Assembly (NCBI GenBank): GCA_944383765.1
Contig: CALWQT010000008.1
Location: forward strand, 1-64,000
DNA from: an uncultured Lachnospiraceae bacterium
Lineage (GTDB): Bacteria; Bacillota; Clostridia; Lachnospirales; Lachnospiraceae
Length of the DNA stretch: 64,000 bases
Reading direction: 5' to 3'
In this document: positions 42,848-51,710 of the stretch, one piece after another
How the letters are laid out: every line of letters begins with the position of its first letter
How positions within the stretch are numbered: position 1 is the first letter of the stretch
Position numbers and translations under genes: made by a program
The notes under the pieces: generated by a model
What the model saw: only the letters and a program-made list of their open reading frames with translations
Database searches by the model: none
Told to the model about the DNA's origin: nothing

Positions 42848-43672
42848 CTATTCATGAGCCCGTTCCGGATCCAGAATGAGCAGCACGCCCTGTCCCAGTA
42901 TGTGAAACAAAAGTACCACGCCTACCAGCAGAACTCCAGGGAATACCGCCAGCCACCACTCTCCTGTCACCAGATATTTCATGCTCTCTGACAGAATCAC
43001 CCCAATGGCAGGTTCCTCCGGGGATAACCCAAAACCCAGAAACGTAATGCTGGCTTCGTGAAGAATTGCATGGGGGAACAGCAGCACCAGTCCGGTAATA
43101 AACTGAGGGAGAAGGTGGGGCGTCATATGAACCATGGCCGTCCGCAATTTCCCATGCCCTAACCGGGCTGCAATTTTCATATAATTACTTTCCCTCAACT
43201 GAAGGACTTCCCCCCTGATCAGCCTTGCCAGAGAAGTCCAATGGGTCATGGAAATGCCAATGACAACTCCCCAGAATCCTTTCCCGCAGGCGAAAGAAAT
43301 CAGAATCAGGAGCAGGATATGGGGAATTCCCATCATCAGATCAATGAGCCCACTGACAAGCCCATCTGCTGTCTTTCCCAGTACAGCCGCTGCCATCCCC
43401 ATAAAAAATGCGATCACCGCGCTGAAAGCCGCTGTGACCAGTCCCAGCCGGATGCTGACTGACAGTCCGGCTATGGTCCTGACAAACATATCTCTTCCCA
43501 TAAAATCAGTGCCGAACGGATATTCCAGGCAGGGCGGCAGATTTTTTCTGGAAAAATCTGTGACCATAGCATCACCATAAACATTTGCTCCGGCAATCGT
43601 CACTGCTGCCAGCAATATCAGGGAAACCGCGGCCAGCAGCACCATCATCTCCCGGCGGTTTCTATGTATCAT
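42848..43672 (-). CDS. Nickel/peptide-type ABC importer permease 2 (NikC-like)
   Basis: A 274-residue permease with an N-terminal segment plus five membrane helices and the motif EVLQLRESNYMKIAARLGHGK, the EAA-like loop that contacts the ATPase. CLEYPFGTDFMGRDMFVR is typical of the DppC/NikC group. The start overlaps the previous permease's stop (ATGA). Nickel is inferred from context. Confidence 0.87.
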   Translation of the reverse strand: MIHRNRREMMVLLAAVSLILLAAVTIAGANVYGDAMVTDFSRKNLPPCLEYPFGTDFMGRDMFVRTIAGLSVSIRLGLVTAAFSAVIAFFMGMAAAVLGKTADGLVSGLIDLMMGIPHILLLILISFACGKGFWGVVIGISMTHWTSLARLIRGEVLQLRESNYMKIAARLGHGKLRTAMVHMTPHLLPQFITGLVLLFPHAILHEASITFLGFGLSPEEPAIGVILSESMKYLVTGEWWLAVFPGVLLVGVVLLFHILGQGVLLILDPERAHE

Positions 43673-44664
43673 GATTTCTTCCTCCTGTTTTTCATCCTTG
43701 GGTCTACCAGACCATAAAGAATATTCGCCACAGCATTCCCACCAAATACAATCGCTGCCGTAATCACCGTAACTCCCATAAGCAGAGGAACATCACTGCC
43801 CAGCCCTGCCGTTACCGCAGTCTGACCCAGTCCGGGATAGGAAAATACCTGTTCCACCAGCACGGAACCTCCGAATATCTCACTGATGGAAGCAAACTGA
43901 AGAGTCAGGGCAGGAAGCGCCACATTCCGGATTCCATGACGCCAGATGATAGAGCGTTCCGTTTCTCCTCTGGCTCTGGCAAACAGCACATAATCACTTT
44001 CCATCACTTCTGCCATCTTCTGTCTGGTGTGCATGGCAATATTGGAGATTCCAGTCAGGCTCAGGGCTGCAGCCGGAAGGACCATATGGGAAATCCGGTC
44101 CGCTGCCGTCACCTGTTCTGCCGCAACTCCTATGGGAACTGCAAGACCAATGGGAAGCCATTGCAGATGGACCGCAAAGATAAGCAGGAGAATCATGGCA
44201 ATCCAGAAAGCCGGCGTACTGGCAATGAGCATACAGTACCCTGTCACCAGCCGGTCTGCCACTCCTCCCTGTTTCCTGCCTGCCAGTATCCCCAGGCCAA
44301 ATCCTATCACTCCGGATAAAACCCAGGCGCTTCCCATAAGCCATACAGAATTCAGAAACCGTTCCCATATAATCTCTTTCACCGGCCTGCGGTAAAGCAG
44401 GCTGGTCCCCATATCGCCCCGAATAAAATCTCCCGCCCACGCCAGAAACCTGGAAAGCGCAGGCTGGTCTGTTCCCCAGTACTCCCTTAATTTTTCTACC
44501 TGCTCCGGGCTCATGGACCCTAAAGCAGTCTGTCCCACATTAGCGGTAAGCGGATCAATGGGAGACACGGAAAGCAGGGCAAAAACAGCCACTGTCACCG
44601 CCCCCAGAAGCACCATCATTCTAAAAAGCTGTTTCCCTATCCAAATGCCACGTTCTGCCGCCAT
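43669..44664 (-). CDS. Nickel/peptide-type ABC importer permease 1 (NikB-like)
   Basis: A 331-residue permease. The N-terminal helix leads to the conserved VSPIDPLTANVGQTALGSMSP region of DppB/NikB proteins, then five helices with MESDYVLFARARGETERSI as the ATPase-contact loop, ending VDPRMKNRRKKS. GGAGAGAGGGAAAC precedes the ATG. It follows the binding-protein gene by 21 bases. Confidence 0.88.
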   Translation of the reverse strand: MAAERGIWIGKQLFRMMVLLGAVTVAVFALLSVSPIDPLTANVGQTALGSMSPEQVEKLREYWGTDQPALSRFLAWAGDFIRGDMGTSLLYRRPVKEIIWERFLNSVWLMGSAWVLSGVIGFGLGILAGRKQGGVADRLVTGYCMLIASTPAFWIAMILLLIFAVHLQWLPIGLAVPIGVAAEQVTAADRISHMVLPAAALSLTGISNIAMHTRQKMAEVMESDYVLFARARGETERSIIWRHGIRNVALPALTLQFASISEIFGGSVLVEQVFSYPGLGQTAVTAGLGSDVPLLMGVTVITAAIVFGGNAVANILYGLVDPRMKNRRKKS

Positions 44665-44685
44665 GTTTCCCTCTCTCCTGTCTGT

Positions 44686-46302
44686 TTAAAATTCCCAGCT
44701 CCACTGATCCACATTATTCACAATACTCCATCCATGCCCGTGGGGATGAAGTTTCTGTTCTGCCACCTGAAGGCCGTCTCTGGAAAAATAAAGATGGTCT
44801 ATATTCACCAGCCAGATCCAGGGAATATCCCCTTCCTGAGTAATCCCTGTTGTTCCGTCCCACTGCGCCTTCTTCCAGAGTTCATAGGACTCTTCCAGAT
44901 CATTGCAGGCCAGGGCTTCATCCATATAACGGTCCACGGTTTCATTGCTGTAAGGAGAATAGGTAGCATACTCTCCGCCAGGTGCCGTATGATAAATGTT
45001 GTAAAGTTCCATAGGGGTATGGGCTCCCCATCCCCACATCATAGGGTCAGACTGAGCTCTGTCATAAGCCGTATCCCAGCCTACTCCCTCCACAGTCACC
45101 TGAATGCCCAGTTCTTTCAGCTGATTTGCCGTATCCTGGGCAAGCGCCTGACGGACAGAATCCCCGGCAGCATACATAAGAGTAAATCCTGCCTGGATTC
45201 CATTTTTCTGCCGCATCCCGTCCGAGCCCAGCTTCCATCCGGCTTCATCCAGCAATTCTGCCGCCAGTTCCGGGTCATATTCGATTTCGGACCCTTCATA
45301 ATACCAGGGCATCTTATCACATACACTGTATGCCGGAGACCCATATCCATTCAGCACATTCCCAATCATCTCTTCCCGGTCGATTCCCACATTGATGGCT
45401 CTCCTCACCCGTACATCAGAAGTAAAATCATTTCCCAACGGCACTCCGTTTTTATCTTCCGTTCCTGCCGGGATCACCGGAAGGTTAAATCCCCGGTTAT
45501 CCACGGTTTCAAAAGCCAGAAGCTCATATCCTTTTATCTGCTGGTCTGCATATGCCGCTGCTGTATAGACCAGATCCACCTGTCCCGATTTTGCCGCTGC
45601 AAATGCCGCATCTTCTTCCATAAACAGCACCGTTACCTGTTTCATCTTGGGCGCTTCCCCATAATAATCCGGATTGGCTTCCAGGATCACCTGCTGTCCT
45701 TTATCCCACTGTTTCAGCATATACCGGCCGGAACCGATCGGATTGCTTCCGTAATCCGGTCCATATGCATGTTCCGGCAGGATTCCCACTACAGCCATGG
45801 TATAAGGCCAGATAGAGTATGGTTTTGTCATATGAAATTCCACCGTATCTCCATCCACTGCCACCGCTTCTTCCAGCATGGTAAAATCATTGACTGAACT
45901 GGTATCTCTCAAAGTATTGTAAGTAAACGCCACATCCTCTGCGGTAAGAGGTTCCCCATCGGTGAAGCGCACATCCTTTCGGATATCCACTGTCCAGGTC
46001 ATTCCGTCTTCACTCACTTCCATACCGGTCGCCAGATCATAGCCGATCGTCAGGTCCTGATTCGTCACCGTCAGCGTACTCTGGATCAGCGGTTCATGGA
46101 CGTGTTCACCGGCTCCCCAGCCATAAGCCGGATCAAATCCTGCCTCTGGCTCAGAACTGGGCCCCATTACTACCGTCACGGAATCTTTGATTTCGGCTTT
46201 CTCCTCTTCCTTTTCCTGATGTTCTCCACAGCCTGCCAGTCCGATCGTCAGTCCAGCCGCCAGAACTGCATACCACCATCTGTTTTTGTTTCTTTCTCTC
46301 AT
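44686..46302 (-). CDS. Substrate-binding lipoprotein of the nickel/peptide-type importer (NikA-like)
   Basis: A 538-residue family-5 solute-binding protein. The signal peptide ends in lipobox IGLAGC. WTVDIRKDVRFTDGEPLTAEDVAFTYN and GSGRYMLKQWDKGQQVILEANPDYYG are family hallmarks. It has several histidines at the C terminus (KLHPHGHGWSI), compatible with metal or metallophore binding. It starts the operon and the lar genes complete it, so Ni(II), free or as a chelate, is the likely cargo. AAGGAGAGACTG precedes the ATG. Confidence 0.85.
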   Translation of the reverse strand: MRERNKNRWWYAVLAAGLTIGLAGCGEHQEKEEEKAEIKDSVTVVMGPSSEPEAGFDPAYGWGAGEHVHEPLIQSTLTVTNQDLTIGYDLATGMEVSEDGMTWTVDIRKDVRFTDGEPLTAEDVAFTYNTLRDTSSVNDFTMLEEAVAVDGDTVEFHMTKPYSIWPYTMAVVGILPEHAYGPDYGSNPIGSGRYMLKQWDKGQQVILEANPDYYGEAPKMKQVTVLFMEEDAAFAAAKSGQVDLVYTAAAYADQQIKGYELLAFETVDNRGFNLPVIPAGTEDKNGVPLGNDFTSDVRVRRAINVGIDREEMIGNVLNGYGSPAYSVCDKMPWYYEGSEIEYDPELAAELLDEAGWKLGSDGMRQKNGIQAGFTLMYAAGDSVRQALAQDTANQLKELGIQVTVEGVGWDTAYDRAQSDPMMWGWGAHTPMELYNIYHTAPGGEYATYSPYSNETVDRYMDEALACNDLEESYELWKKAQWDGTTGITQEGDIPWIWLVNIDHLYFSRDGLQVAEQKLHPHGHGWSIVNNVDQWSWEF

Positions 46303-46327
46303 CAGTCTCTCCTTCTCAGCTTCAGTT

Positions 46328-46519
46328 GGGAAACAGTACGGTTCTGTCTGCTTTTACAGGCAAATAAAAATACCAGAAATGACTGCTCTGCATACTTCCA
46401 AAGCCTAGCCCTTCCTGGTACTATTCTACTTTCTCTTTGATTCTGTTTCCCTTTTTGTTTTCTATATCTGTTATCCGGCTCTTCTGAGCCTTTCTGTCCG
46501 CTTCTGCTGACGATCCATA
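46328..46519 (-). promoter_or_regulatory. Structured leader of the nik-lar operon (candidate riboswitch/attenuator)
   Basis: The leader is about 218 bases long and has a small GGCTC/GAGCC hairpin, a purine-rich stretch, the terminator above, and a pair of perfect nine-base complements: GGGAAACAG (plus 46443-46451 read on the minus strand) and CTGTTTCCC (plus 46328-46336) on either side of the terminator. Pairing of these would sequester or replace the terminator. I cannot match it to the nickel-cobalt (czcD) riboswitch consensus. Confidence 0.5.
46363..46424 (-). terminator. Intrinsic terminator inside the nik-lar leader
   Basis: On the minus strand TACCAG and AA pair with TT and CTGGTA, an inner GCTTTG/CAGAGC stem stacks within, and TTTTTATTT follows. 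It lies 61 bases before the first gene and after the promoter, so it can only work as an attenuator of the operon. Confidence 0.7.
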
Positions 46520-46525
46520 CCGTTT

Positions 46526-46554
46526 ATTATACCGGAACCGTAAACTTCCGTCAA
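46526..46554 (-). promoter_or_regulatory. Promoter of the nik-lar operon
   Basis: On the minus strand TTGACG (46549-46554) and a perfect TATAAT (46526-46531) are 17 bases apart. Confidence 0.75.
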
Positions 46555-46583
46555 CGGCAAATCTGGTTTTTTTCTTTTTTCAA

Positions 46584-46592
46584 TGCTATACT
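46584..46592 (+). promoter_or_regulatory. Extended -10 promoter for the esterase gene
   Basis: TGCTATACT is an extended -10 box; a poor -35 (TGGTTT) stands 17 bases upstream. Confidence 0.5.
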
Positions 46593-46628
46593 GAAACCTA
46601 TCTGAATGAACGGAAAGGAGAACTTCTT

Positions 46629-47411
46629 ATGCGAATGAATGGCACTGTTTACTCCCAAATACTGGGTATAGATACCGGTATTTCCGTAGTGACTCCCAAC
46701 CATCTGGATTCTAAAAAACCTTATCGGATTGCCTACCTCCTCCACGGATTATATGCCAATCACCAAATGTGGACCGACTACACCCTTCTCCCCCATTATG
46801 CAGAAGAAGGAAACACGATTTATATCATGCCAGATATGGGCAGAAGTTTTTATACTGATATGAAATACGGCGGCCGCTACTATACCTACCTGACAGAAGA
46901 GCTTCCGGAAATCTGCAGACATCTTTTCCGCATCTCTTCCTCCAGGGAAAACACTATTATCATGGGCGGTTCCATGGGAGGATTTGGTGCTTTAAAATGT
47001 GCCCTGAACAAGCCGGAACAGTACGGCATATGCTGCGCGTTTTCTTCCGGTTTCCTGTTTTTCAATGAACTTCTCACAGAAATAAAGCTCCATGGTATGT
47101 CTCAGGAATACAAAACCCATTTCGGTCCACAGATGGAGCAGGATTTTACCCTGATTTTCGGAGAAACCCTGGAACTCCTTCCGGAAAATGACCTTCTTGC
47201 CCTGGCATCCAAAGCTGCCGGTTCCGGCCTTTTTCCTGACCTCTATCTTACCTGCGGCACAGAAGACATTCTGTATCCTGACCACCTGTCCTTTACGCAA
47301 GAACTGTCAAACCGGCAAATCCCTTATGCCTTTGAATCCTGGAAGGGAGGACACGATTACGAATATTTCAGCCAGGCTCTCCAAAAAGCCATTACCCGTT
47401 TTCATCTGTGA
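46629..47411 (+). CDS. Alpha/beta-hydrolase esterase (FrmB/EstA-like)
   Basis: A 260-residue esterase of the putative esterase/S-formylglutathione hydrolase family (PF00756). The nucleophile Ser115 is in IIMGGSMGGFGAL; the acid is in CGTEDILYPD and the histidine in KGGHDYEYF. No signal peptide, so intracellular. The likely substrates are short acyl esters (tributyrin esterase-like) or acetylated sugars; true formylglutathione hydrolase is unlikely in an anaerobe. AAAGGAGAACTTCTT precedes the ATG. Single gene. Confidence 0.87.
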   Translation: MRMNGTVYSQILGIDTGISVVTPNHLDSKKPYRIAYLLHGLYANHQMWTDYTLLPHYAEEGNTIYIMPDMGRSFYTDMKYGGRYYTYLTEELPEICRHLFRISSSRENTIIMGGSMGGFGALKCALNKPEQYGICCAFSSGFLFFNELLTEIKLHGMSQEYKTHFGPQMEQDFTLIFGETLELLPENDLLALASKAAGSGLFPDLYLTCGTEDILYPDHLSFTQELSNRQIPYAFESWKGGHDYEYFSQALQKAITRFHL

Positions 47412-47449
47412 TGGAAACTCTGTCTTGCCTCCCCTTCTTTCCGGACGTA

Positions 47450-48820
47450 TCAGGATACCTTCTCATCCTGGAACGTCCGGCATATGGTTACCACCACTCC
47501 ACTCAGAGCCCAGAGAGCGATGGCATTGGGAATTACCATCAGGCCATTGAAAAAATCTGACATGGCCCATACCAGGTCTACCTTCAGACAGGATCCAATG
47601 ATCACAAACACGACTACCAGCAGCGAATATATGGTGGACGCCTTATCTCCGAACAGATATTTCATATTCACAAGCCCGAAGAAATGCCATCCAAGGATGG
47701 TGGAAAATGCGAAGAACAGCAGACATACCGCTACAAAAATATCTCCCACTGCCGGAAAACTGGTAGCAAATGCTGCCTGGGTCAGAGCGGTACCATTCTT
47801 TCCCGTCTCCAGCGCTCCCGTTGTCAAAATGGAAAATACGGTGAGATTCAGAATGATAAACGTATCCACAAATACACTTACCATAGCTGCCAGCCCCTGC
47901 TCATGAGGATTTTTTGCCTTTGCCCTGGCATGGGCGTGAGGGGTGGAACCCATTCCTGCTTCATTGGAAAACAATCCTCTGGCCACGCCAAAACGGATTG
48001 CTTCTCTCACAGCGATACCGGCAGCTGCTCCTCCCAGCGCTTTTGGGCAGAACGCGCCAACCACGATCATCCTGATCGCAGCCGGAACCTGGGTAATATG
48101 AAGACCAATCAAAATCAGGCTTCCCACAATATAGATACCTGCCATAAACGGAACAATCTTCTCCACCACGGCAGCCAGACGGTTCACGCCTCCCAGAAAA
48201 ATAAATGCGGTCACCACTGCCAGCAGAAGACCAATTGCCAGCGGGGGCACATGAAAACCCCTGGCTTCAAACACTTCTGAAAATGCAGCTCCAATAGAAT
48301 TGGACTGCACCATATTTCCCGTAAAGCCTAAAGCTACTATGATAAACACCGCAAAACAGCCTGCCAGAATTTTACCAAAAGTTCCCTGGAACGCTGCTCT
48401 TATGTAATATACCGGCCCACCGGTCACTTCCCCATTCTCCACAGTCTTATACTTCTGAGCCAGGGTAGCTTCCGCATAAATCGTAGACATTCCAAAAAAG
48501 GCGCTGACCCACATCCAGAAAATCGCTCCCGGACCTCCACTAATCAGAGCCGTAGCTGCTCCTGTCAGATTTCCCGTTCCTACCTGGGCAGCTATCGCTG
48601 TGGCTACCGACTGGAACGGAGTCATCTCTCCTGCTTCACTCTTCTCCCCTTTTATCCTCATATGGCCAAACACCAGCTTGCAGCCTTCTTTAAATTTTCT
48701 TACCTGTATGAAACGCAGCCTGATCGTATAATAAATTCCTGTTCCACACAACAGAATGATCAGGACCACATTCCACAGAAAATCACTTGCCTGGCTCACC
48801 ACTTGATTCATTGCTTCCAT
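47450..48820 (-). CDS. Sodium:alanine/glycine symporter, AGCS family
   Basis: A 456-residue membrane protein with about 11 helices. IAAQVGTGNLTGAATALISGGPGA is the AGCS signature, and GVARGLFSNEAGMGSTPHAHARAK another family mark. AGCS proteins import alanine or glycine with sodium. A glycine riboswitch lies directly upstream, which argues for glycine as a substrate. AGGAGGAAGAAAGT precedes the ATG. Monocistronic by position. Confidence 0.93.
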   Translation of the reverse strand: MEAMNQVVSQASDFLWNVVLIILLCGTGIYYTIRLRFIQVRKFKEGCKLVFGHMRIKGEKSEAGEMTPFQSVATAIAAQVGTGNLTGAATALISGGPGAIFWMWVSAFFGMSTIYAEATLAQKYKTVENGEVTGGPVYYIRAAFQGTFGKILAGCFAVFIIVALGFTGNMVQSNSIGAAFSEVFEARGFHVPPLAIGLLLAVVTAFIFLGGVNRLAAVVEKIVPFMAGIYIVGSLILIGLHITQVPAAIRMIVVGAFCPKALGGAAAGIAVREAIRFGVARGLFSNEAGMGSTPHAHARAKAKNPHEQGLAAMVSVFVDTFIILNLTVFSILTTGALETGKNGTALTQAAFATSFPAVGDIFVAVCLLFFAFSTILGWHFFGLVNMKYLFGDKASTIYSLLVVVFVIIGSCLKVDLVWAMSDFFNGLMVIPNAIALWALSGVVVTICRTFQDEKVS

Positions 48821-48903
48821 ACTTTCTTCCTCCTACACATAACCCGATGTCTGTCCGCTCATTACAAACACAAGTTTCCTTATGACGTACATTTTGAGCA
48901 AAC

Positions 48904-48931
48904 AAAAAAAGCTGATATTACATATCAGCTC
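48904..48931 (-). terminator. Terminator of the glycine riboswitch
   Basis: AGCTGATAT and ATATCAGCT pair around a short loop, and seven T residues follow on the minus strand. It is the expression platform of the riboswitch. Confidence 0.85.
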
Positions 48932-48936
48932 TCTGA

Positions 48937-49040
48937 GAAAGTAAACTCACCCTGTCCTTTTGCCTGAGAGATACAGCAGGTTCTTTTTTCTTCCTGCCTT
49001 ACACCTTCGGCGCTCACACGGAGACTCTCCAGAGAGATTA
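48937..49040 (-). ncRNA. Glycine riboswitch, single aptamer
   Basis: On the minus strand the conserved elements stand in order: CTCTGGAGAG, then GCGCCGAAGG, a variable stem (GGCAGG/CCTGC), then ATCTCTCAGGCAAAAGGACAG. This is the glycine aptamer. Only one is visible, so it is a singlet rather than the tandem form. It reads into a terminator and then the AGCS symporter gene, so glycine should switch symporter expression. Confidence 0.93.
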
Positions 49041-49065
49041 TTTCTTTTAAGAAATAACTGTACTT

Positions 49066-49094
49066 ACCATACCACACCAGGTCTCCATTTGCAA
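49066..49094 (-). promoter_or_regulatory. Promoter of the glycine-riboswitch transcript
   Basis: On the minus strand TTGCAA (49089-49094) and TATGGT (49066-49071) are 17 bases apart, just upstream of the aptamer. Confidence 0.6.
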
Positions 49095-49146
49095 GGTTTT
49101 TTTCTTATGTACATAAAACTTTTTATTATTATTTCTTATAAGTGTG

Positions 49147-49974
49147 TTACCAGGGTAGCCTGTAAACTTCCACCGCATTCTCCCCGAAGACTTTTTCCCA
49201 ATAACGCTCCGGAATGATTCGTTTAGTAAATTCCACGTAATCTCCCAGATTTGCCAATGGCCAGTCTGTCCCGAACAGGAGTCTCCCATAATCTCCCATA
49301 TAACGGATCCAGGTTACCAGGTAATCCGTATATCCCTTCTGTTCTGCAAAAAAAGTGTCCAGGTCTACTTTCCCTTCCAGAAGCCCTGACAGATCTGCCC
49401 ACACATTTTCATTTTTATGAAGAACACAGGCTGCATCCGGAAGCCACGGATTTCCAAAATGACACATCACAAATCTTACTGTCGGATACGCCGACGCTGC
49501 TTCGTCCAAAGTCAAAGGATGGCAATATTTCAGCAGCCCATTGGCACCTGCCAGTTCTCCGGTATGAACCGCTACCGCTTTTCCAAAAGCAGCTGCCAGC
49601 TCATAAACCGGTCCATAAACAGGATCTGTAATATAAGAACGGTTGTAACCTGGATATAATTTAATTCCCACACAGGTATCCCTTTTTAAATGAGCCTCCA
49701 CCTGGTCCCATACTTCCCCCGGAATCCCGGTCTCATATTTTCCCAGATAGCTGCTGTCCAGCCCGATACAGTACCTGAGATAATCAGGATATTTTTCATG
49801 TTCTTCCAGGGAAAGTCCCCGGTTTCCCATCACGATCCCGCCTCGGATACCAAGCCTGGCATATTCTTTTTTCAAATGCTCCTCCGTATTTTCATGGCCT
49901 GCCTGCACCGCGATCTCGCTGAAATATCCTGGTTCTCCCGGACAGAAATGTAAATGGGCATCTATGATTTTCAT
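49147..49974 (-). CDS. Amidohydrolase_2-family metal-dependent hydrolase
   Basis: A 275-residue TIM-barrel protein. The N-terminal metal motif IDAHLHF, then VAVHTGE, MCHFGNPW and the terminal FGTDWPL give the standard ligand order. These proteins are hydrolases or decarboxylases of small molecules such as aminocarboxymuconate; the substrate here is unknown. Start at 49974: ATG after GAGGTGAGAAAT, three codons into the longer GTG frame. Single gene. Confidence 0.83.
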   Translation of the reverse strand: MKIIDAHLHFCPGEPGYFSEIAVQAGHENTEEHLKKEYARLGIRGGIVMGNRGLSLEEHEKYPDYLRYCIGLDSSYLGKYETGIPGEVWDQVEAHLKRDTCVGIKLYPGYNRSYITDPVYGPVYELAAAFGKAVAVHTGELAGANGLLKYCHPLTLDEAASAYPTVRFVMCHFGNPWLPDAACVLHKNENVWADLSGLLEGKVDLDTFFAEQKGYTDYLVTWIRYMGDYGRLLFGTDWPLANLGDYVEFTKRIIPERYWEKVFGENAVEVYRLPW

Positions 49975-50013
49975 ATTTCTCACCTCTTCCCTCTATCCTA
50001 TCATATGCGGAGC

Positions 50014-50046
50014 AAAAAATATAGAGGCCGGCATAACCGGCCTCCA
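50014..50046 (-). terminator. Intrinsic terminator after the ABC importer operon
   Basis: GAGGCCGG and CCGGCCTC pair around a five-base loop; six T residues follow on the minus strand. Confidence 0.85.
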
Positions 50047-50061
50047 TATATCCCATAATGA

Positions 50062-51708
50062 TCACATGACCTCAATCTTTCCCGCTGACACCAATTTTCC
50101 TGATGTCCTGTCATAAAGCAAAATATTATTTCCTTCAAAGTTTATTTTCACGTTTTCTCCGATGGGATAAGTCGATGCACCAAACTCCACTCCTGTAAGC
50201 AAATAATCCCCTACTCTCAGCTTCAAAGTAGATTCCATGCCTGTAGGCATGGCACCGTATACAGTAGCCTCCACGGAACCTCCATCATTCAATCCTATAA
50301 ATTCCGGACGGATCGCCACAATAAAATCATCATCCGTCACTAACGGTTCCTCTTCTACACTATAATCTTCCTCTACTCTGGATATATGACACTGGAATAC
50401 CTCGTCCTTATTACTCTTTTCCACCTGTCTTTTATCTCTCAGAAACTCCTGTTTTTCTCTCTCTGCTTCTTCCTTCTGAAAATCCCTCTCTCTGCGCCAA
50501 TCTTCCAGATCAAATGGAGTTGAAGAAAGAAATTTTACTTTCTTTCCGCCCAGCATAGTCAATTCCATCGTACCGTCAGAAAGCTGTTTCCCTTTTGCCT
50601 CAACAAAATTAATAGACGGATTTCCCACAAAGTCAGCTACGAACAGATTGTTTGGCCGGTTATATACATCTAAAGGCGCATCATATTGCTGAAGCACTCC
50701 GTTATTTACCAAGCATATTTTGGTAGCCAGCGTCATGGCTTCCATTTGATCATGGGTTACATATACAAAGGTACTTCCCGTTTCCACATGAAGGCGCTGC
50801 AGTTCATATCGCATCTCCAGCCTCAATTTAGCATCCAGATTGGATAAAGGTTCGTCCATAAACAGCACGTCTGGTTCCGGAGCCAGTGTCCTGGCAATCG
50901 CGACACGTTGCTGCTGCCCTCCGGAAAGTTCTGCGGGATAACGGTCCATAAACATACCAATCTTTACAATACGAGACACCCGGCGTACTGCCAGATCAAT
51001 CTCTTCCTTTGTCAGTTTTCTGCTCTCTGTCAGAACCTCTCCATTTTGGGTAACTGCACAGTCTTCGTTAAGTTCCTGCCCTTTTCCTTGATAGGAACTC
51101 TTGATCGCTGCCAGTTTTTTCTCTAATTCCTCCTTTTTAGCAGACGCTGCTGCTCCAGGATCACTTGCCTCATGTATCCGGAAGCCAAAAAGCGTTTTCG
51201 CAGTAAATAAGGATAACGTATAAGTATCAATATACTTTAAATACACTTTATCCATATCCAGCTTGCCTTTTTTATCCCTGCATTCCAGAGTCAGTTCTAC
51301 CAGTTTCTTAGGATTTTGGAGAGCTCTTAAAAGCCCCTGGACAGTCCTTGCCTCAAAATCATAAACTGGTAATTCCTCTTTTACATTACTCAGTCCAAAT
51401 GCAATATTCTGATATACCGTCATATTCGGCCAAAGAGCATAATTTTGGAACAGAAACCCTACTTTTCTTTTATTAGCCGGTACATTGATACCCGCATCGC
51501 TATCAAACACCACCCGGTCCCCAATGGATATCTTTCCTGTAGTAGGTGTCTCCAATCCAGCAATCATACGCAGTATCGTAGTCTTTCCGCATCCAGATGG
51601 TCCCAACAGCGTAATAAAAGAATTATCTTCGATATCCAGGTTCAGGTTGTCTACTCCATAAAATTTTCCCCACCGTTTCGTCACATGTTCCAGTTTAATC
51701 TCAGGCAT
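50062..51708 (-). CDS. ABC importer ATPase, PotA/FbpC type, with a large internal insertion
   Basis: A 548-residue ATPase where relatives have about 350. Walker A is GPSGCGKTT (36-44), the Q-loop FLFQNYALWP (about 86-95), the signature ELSGGQQQRVAIARTL (from 260) and Walker B VLFMDEPLSNLDA. Between Q-loop and signature, where about 45 residues are usual, there are about 170: an extra charged helical stretch (about 109-235). The C-terminal regulatory part has another Lys/Glu-rich run (RRERDFQKEEAEREKQEF) and a TOBE domain. The frame is continuous, so this is an insertion, not an error. It follows the permease by two bases. Confidence 0.87.
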   Translation of the reverse strand: MPEIKLEHVTKRWGKFYGVDNLNLDIEDNSFITLLGPSGCGKTTILRMIAGLETPTTGKISIGDRVVFDSDAGINVPANKRKVGFLFQNYALWPNMTVYQNIAFGLSNVKEELPVYDFEARTVQGLLRALQNPKKLVELTLECRDKKGKLDMDKVYLKYIDTYTLSLFTAKTLFGFRIHEASDPGAAASAKKEELEKKLAAIKSSYQGKGQELNEDCAVTQNGEVLTESRKLTKEEIDLAVRRVSRIVKIGMFMDRYPAELSGGQQQRVAIARTLAPEPDVLFMDEPLSNLDAKLRLEMRYELQRLHVETGSTFVYVTHDQMEAMTLATKICLVNNGVLQQYDAPLDVYNRPNNLFVADFVGNPSINFVEAKGKQLSDGTMELTMLGGKKVKFLSSTPFDLEDWRRERDFQKEEAEREKQEFLRDKRQVEKSNKDEVFQCHISRVEEDYSVEEEPLVTDDDFIVAIRPEFIGLNDGGSVEATVYGAMPTGMESTLKLRVGDYLLTGVEFGASTYPIGENVKINFEGNNILLYDRTSGKLVSAGKIEVM

Positions 51709-51710
51709 AT

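Noticed and set aside
46328..46519. Nickel-cobalt (czcD) riboswitch in the nik-lar leader
   Set aside because: I could not find the four-way junction with its conserved G-rich internal loops; kept only as an unnamed structured leader.
50062..51708. Frameshift or assembly error in the long ATPase
   Set aside because: The frame is open throughout and the extra stretch has normal protein-like composition with all motifs in order.
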